DNA of 64,000 bases from Arachis hypogaea (taxonomy: Eukaryota > Streptophyta > Magnoliopsida > Fabales > Fabaceae). Location of the stretch: positions 115,898,445-115,962,444 of the forward strand of contig NC_092053.1 in assembly GCF_003086295.3 (NCBI RefSeq), written 5' to 3'. A program made the translations under genes and the position numbers. The notes under the pieces are model-generated. The model saw nothing but the letters and a program-made list of their open reading frames with translations, searched no databases and was not told the origin of the DNA. How positions within the stretch are numbered: the stretch's first letter is position 1; each line of letters begins with the position of its first letter. Below are positions 59,923-64,000 of this stretch, one piece after another.

Positions 59923-60990
59923 GGCAAAGTCTTCGGTATAGACACCAAGATAGTATCTATATGTGTAGATAATGGGTGGCAGGCTGTGGCGATGACATGT
60001 GGTATATGGAGGGGACAAGGTGATCAGGCCTTAACAGGAGTTGCAGGAAAAGCTGATGGGAGCACGTGAGGGAAGGTCTTTGGTTAGATGGGGTAATTAG
60101 GTGTTAAAACTAGTAATCAGTTTTTGCTGATTAGGGGCCCAAGCCTTGTGGCCCGTTTTTTGTTGTTGGACCAAAATATTTTGATGGTTTTTTTTAATCT
60201 GTTAACAAAAAAGAAGGACCCAGGTAAACCCCAAACCTCCCTCGTGACCCAACCCCCTCCCCTTGTTCCCTGAAACAATCATTGATACACGTATAGGAGA
60301 AAGCAGATTCAAAGAAACCCTCACGGTCTTGACCTCCGCCTAGCCCTTGTCTTATATAAATTTATTTCAATTTTATGTCTCTTAAAATTTGTAATAAGAA
60401 TATGAAATGTTTAATATCTTCACTTCCTTATGGATAACTCGTTAAAAAAGGTTATTAAATAATAATGTCAGGTTATGATTAATTTATTTATTCCTTGTTA
60501 TACCCTTTTCTTTTGAATTTTTTAATACTATTTTGTTTAGTACTCCATTTAAGAGACATAAATGCAGGGCTAGGCGGAGGTCAAGACCGTGAGGGTTTCT
60601 TTGAATCTGCTTTCTCCTATACGTGTATCAATGATTGTTTCAGGGAACAAGGGGAGGGGGTTGGGTCACGAGGGAGGTTTGGGGTTTACCTGGGTCCTTC
60701 TTTTTTGTTAACAGATTAAAAAAAACCATCAAAATATTTTGGTCCAACAACAAAAAACGGGCCACAAGGCTTGGGCCCCTAATCAGCAAAAACTGATTAC
60801 TAGTTTTAACACCTAATTACCCCATCTAACCAAAGACCTTCCCTCACGTGCTCCCATCAGCTTTTCCTGCAACTCCTGTTAAGGCCTGATCACCTTGTCC
60901 CCTCCATATACCACATGTCATCGCCACAGCCTGCCACCCATTATCTACACATATAGATACTATCTTGGTGTCTATACCGAAGACTTTGCC
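59923..60990. mobile_element. Mutator-like foldback element with perfect 425-bp arms
   Basis: 1,068 bp flanked by the perfect 9-bp target duplication TTTATGTTA (59914-59922 and 60991-60999). The left arm 59923-60347 and right arm 60566-60990 are inverted copies of equal length with no mismatch seen by eye. Ends are GGCAAAGTCTTCGGTATAGA and its complement. The 218-bp spacer is AT-rich. No transposase; frames in the two arms mirror one another and are not genes. Arms without differences imply a very recent insertion or gene conversion, and an RNA across it would fold into a long hairpin. Confidence 0.9.
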
Positions 60991-60999
60991 TTTATGTTA

Positions 61000-61361
61000 T
61001 ACATAAAATAACCTATATATTATACTTTTATAGATTTTCAAATTTTAAACATGAAATTATAAGTTATAAAGTCAATTGATATTCAATTATAGTATAACTG
61101 TCGTTGGAAGGGACTTCTCGTACTTCAGGCACTCCAGAGGTTAGTTTGTAAAAGAGTGAGAACATGTGAAACAACAAAGAGAATTAGGAAAGAAGGAGCT
61201 TCCGCTGGATTTACTCTGTAAGCTGGAGCCACACCACGAGTGCTTGACTGGACGAAGTCTGCTAGAAGTATTTGAATTTATTTTAATACTTTATAATTTT
61301 ATTTTCTTTAGCTTATATATATGATTGTAAAATATTATTCAAGCATAAAAAATGTTTTTAG
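61000..61361. other. Short stretch without recognised features
   Basis: AT-rich with one less AT-rich part (61100-61265). No gene is supported. Confidence 0.4.
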
Positions 61362-61696
61362 TAGAGGAGTGTACGGGTTAGGTTGGTTCGGGTTTATGGT
61401 GAAACTAAAACCGAACTAATTGAATTATAATTGGTTCGGTTTGGTTTGAATTTACGTTTTTTTGTATATGGACCCGAACCAAACCAAACCGATTAAGAAC
61501 GGATTGGTTCGGTTCGGATAATTGGGTACTCAATAAAACAGAAATTTATAAAATAAAAAATTATCTTAAAAATTTTCAAGTACAATAAACATGTCAAATC
61601 AATAGAAATAATCCAAATATGTTAAACACCAAATATATTAAAATATAAACATATTAAATACAATGGGAGTGACTGCACTTCTCAAAATCATTAAAA

Positions 61697-61735
<39 letters not shown>

Positions 61736-61948
61736 TTTTTTATTTTTTTATTTAATTAATATATAATCGAGTCCACGGGTTGGTTCGGGTTCCGCACCTC
61801 CAAAATCGTTACCCGAACCATTTACTAGAAAGAGTCACTGGTTTGGTTCGGGTAGGACCCGATTACCCGTTGGTTCCAAAACCAATTTAATTGGTTCGAT
61901 TTGAGTTCGGATAGATAATTGAATACCCGCTACCCATGCTCACCCCTA
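61362..61948. mobile_element. Small hAT-like element rich in GGTTCGG words
   Basis: 587 bp. Ends TAGAGGAGTGTACGGGT and, on the other strand, TAGGGGTGAGCATGGGT are similar inverted repeats. Flanks GTTTTTAG (61354-61361) and ATTTTTAG (61949-61956) fit an 8-bp target duplication with one change. The interior is full of GGTTCGGGT and ACCCGAACC words on either side of an AT-rich centre, including (TA)n at 61701-61730. No coding sequence. Confidence 0.65.
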
Positions 61949-61956
61949 ATTTTTAG

Positions 61957-63244
61957 TGAAGTATAATTTTTATAAGTCAAACTTTTTTTAACTTATATAT
62001 TACTTTTGTATTTATTTGTTAATCTTTTTGTTCAAATCTAACTTATTTATCAAAATCAAATAGGATAAAAATTTATTCTCTTCTTTATATTTTATCAAAA
62101 AATTCTCCTTAAGTAAATATTTAATATATATAGTAAACTGTCAAAATTAATTTTTATTATATTATTATTATTATCATTATTATTGATTATACTATAAAAT
62201 TTATTATTATATAATATATAAAATCCAAAATTCCATTATGATTTTAATTATCTAAAAAACTGTGTACAAAAATTTTATACCATTAGCTTGTATTAAGCGG
62301 GATATAAATCTAGTTACTGTAATTTATTGGGTATAACGATAAAACTAAGTTTTTATAGAAATATATAAACGCTGTTACTTTGCTTAAAATGACACGTGTA
62401 AGTCTAAGTAATTGTTACACTTCAAATAATTTTCATCAAAGTAATTTTTTTATAAGTCCCAGCATCTCTTCTGGAACATACAGCATCTCTTCTAGAACAT
62501 AACCCTTGCACAATATTATAGAATTTACCAAAGCATAAATAAACAATAGTTGTTGACAAATTAAATCAGATAAGAATAAGAACAAAAAGGATAATACACT
62601 TCACATTTCCCAGCCATATAAGAAGTTTGAACAATTTGATGTTCATTTGAATTATTTGATCTTAGATTCGTTTCATCAATTGAATAGAACCAAACAGCTT
62701 GATTCAACCGAGAATCCAATTGAAATAAAGCAAAACGAACATGAATTGAGATGTGAATACAGCAATAAGGAAATTAGGACGAGAATGAATGCAATCATTG
62801 CCAGACGAAAATGGCGACTGTGAAAGAGATAGCGGGCAATGATTGAAAGAGACGAGAATGACAAAATTTTGGTGAATCAGTAATCTGAGAGAGACATGAA
62901 CCACGATAATGAAGGGGTTAATCGCTAAAAAAACAATGACAGTGTGGGAGTGTGCGATGTAGGCATCTAAAAATGGTTTTAGGGTCGCTTGGTTGGGACA
63001 TGGCTGGAGAACGTACACCTGACATTTTTCTTACACTATGCCCATTTTTCCCTCAATTATTTTTCTTTTTATAATTCAGGTCACCCATTCCCACCTACCA
63101 TGCGTTTCACCACAATCCAAAAATCTAAGCCTGTAAGCCTTGAAAATGTTTTTTCCCCCCTGGTTGGTTTGAGATTAGTTTTCAAACTAACATTTATAGG
63201 TTTCTGGGTCTATAAATGGCATGAATTAGAAATAAAATACATAA
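61957..63244. other. AT-rich stretch without recognised genes
   Basis: One small tandem duplication is seen (CAGCATCTCTTCTGGAACATA repeated near 62461-62502). Frames of up to 104 residues on either strand have no recognisable domain. The part from 62700 is less AT-rich and could be a promoter or an old repeat. Confidence 0.4.
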
Positions 63245-63712
63245 ATTAATTGTGACAGAAGTGTGCCTTCGGATAAGACTGGCATTGGTTTTGATTGTGC
63301 TCTTCGTGATGCCACCGGCAGGTGGGTGAAGGAAGCTGCCGGCTGCAACCCAGCTGGGTCTGTTCAGAGGACCGAATTCTTTGCAATTTGGAGGGGTCTT
63401 TCTCTTGCAAGGGAGTGTGGCTGCCGTCAGCTAGTGTGTGAGACTGACTGCTTGGATGCGTTTCTCGTGGTGACGTCCCACCTTCATGAAGCGTCTTTGG
63501 CAGAGGATGCTGATCTGCTCGTGCAAATTAGAGATTTGCTTCAGCTGAGTTGGGAAGTTCAGTTCAGCATTATCCCAAGAGAATCGAATTCTGTGGCAGA
63601 CGCTTTAGCCAAGATGGGTGCTTACAACCTTGCTGGGGCTGAGGAGTGGCTGGATCTGCCGTTGGAGCTATGTGAGATCTTGAACAGGGAAGCCTCCACC
63701 ATGGCGTGCTGA
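63245..63712 (+). pseudogene. LINE-type RNase H domain, 5'-truncated element
   Basis: The frame is open from about 63245 (after a TAA at 63242) to TGA at 63710, about 155 residues, without a natural ATG start. It is the RNase H domain found at the end of plant LINE polyproteins. The start reads INCDRSVPSDKTGIGFDCAL, where related proteins have N-DGS. All four expected acidic catalytic positions are visible: D in NCD, E in RTEFFAIWRGL, D in CETDCLDA and D in NSVADALAKMG. The Gly after the first Asp is Arg. A T-rich 3' region ending in a short A-run (63774-63780) follows, as in LINE tails. Most likely the remains of a 5'-truncated LINE insertion; a host gene with such a domain is less likely because no start or upstream exon is seen. 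Confidence 0.75.
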
Positions 63713-64000
63713 CCCTGTTCCGTGTTTCTTGTTTTTTGCTCTTTTTCCTTTCCTTTTTAGCTGTAACTCTACCCAAAAAAATTTATAAAATTAGAATTTA
63801 AGGATAAGCTGGGTGATTGTAATGGTTTAAAAAAATCAGCCAAGTGTCAAACTGAAAATTAAGAGGGAAATCCTGATACACCTCAGAAGGTAAATAAGCA
63901 CTGACATGAAAAGAATATGTAGCAGAAGCAGACCCGAAAATTTCAATAAGAATGCTTCAAGGGGCATGCAGTACAATTTCAATTACATGTTTAAGACCTA
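63713..64000. other. Right edge, no recognised features
   Basis: The LINE 3' end to about 63790, then AT-rich sequence without a gene. Confidence 0.4.

Noticed and set aside
59869..60719. Two frames (66 and 74 residues) in the foldback element
   Set aside because: They lie in the inverted arms and spacer of a non-coding element and match no family.
62704..63018. Minus-strand frame of 104 residues
   Set aside because: Hydrophobic and AT-driven, no recognised domain, no splice or promoter support.

Overview
This is nuclear DNA of a flowering plant. Spliced genes, plant-type transposons and very high AT content show that. LTRs rich in GGCGTTCAACGCC-like and GCGTACGC-like palindromes point to a legume, most likely Arachis (peanut or a wild relative); the genus is an inference from memory of such repeats. 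At least three quarters of the window is transposable element, much of it nested, and the genes are few and small.

The gene-bearing backbone is a broken-up tandem array. It reads, left to right: a two-exon gene for a 70-residue membrane protein (copy A, 1824-2123, decayed); four copies of a gene for a single C2H2 zinc-finger protein (ZF1 15013-16035, ZF2 18344-19368, ZF3 51407-52197, ZF4 54681-55705); and a second, intact copy of the membrane-protein gene (copy B, 58314-58613). Only ZF1 is open from start to stop. ZF2, ZF3 and ZF4 each carry different disabling mutations. Both gene types share the same upstream module of roughly 300 bp. ZF units repeat with a period near 3.3 kb, apart from later insertions.

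Insertions into this backbone: 1-1124, end of an LTR. 2190-14561, a pile of LTR-retrotransposon pieces, including a minus-strand Athila-like element (4928-11716) and a truncated plus-strand one (11717-14561). 20376-43623, a decayed Tekay-like chromovirus with 5-bp target duplications, itself carrying a non-autonomous Athila-like element in its first LTR (22837-31760), two solo LTRs in gag (32752-34288; 34354-36264) and a Mutator-like element in its second LTR (41914-43105). 44256-47764, a minus-strand solo LTR. 47800-51205, a CACTA element that has captured exons of a mitochondrial phosphate carrier gene. Units 1-3 carry the same hAT-type element in their 3' flank; unit 4 keeps the empty site. 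56258-57354 is a minus-strand Helitron.

The right end (58614-64000) is AT-rich. It holds a Mutator-like foldback element with apparently perfect 425-bp arms (59923-60990), a small hAT-like element (61362-61948) and the RNase H end of a LINE (63245-63712).

I found no new multi-gene system. The most informative parts are the tandem array with its datable insertions, the gene-capturing CACTA element, the perfect foldback element, and a repair scar in ZF3 made of copied local sequence. Boundaries and target duplications were read by eye; identities and copy numbers were not computed.
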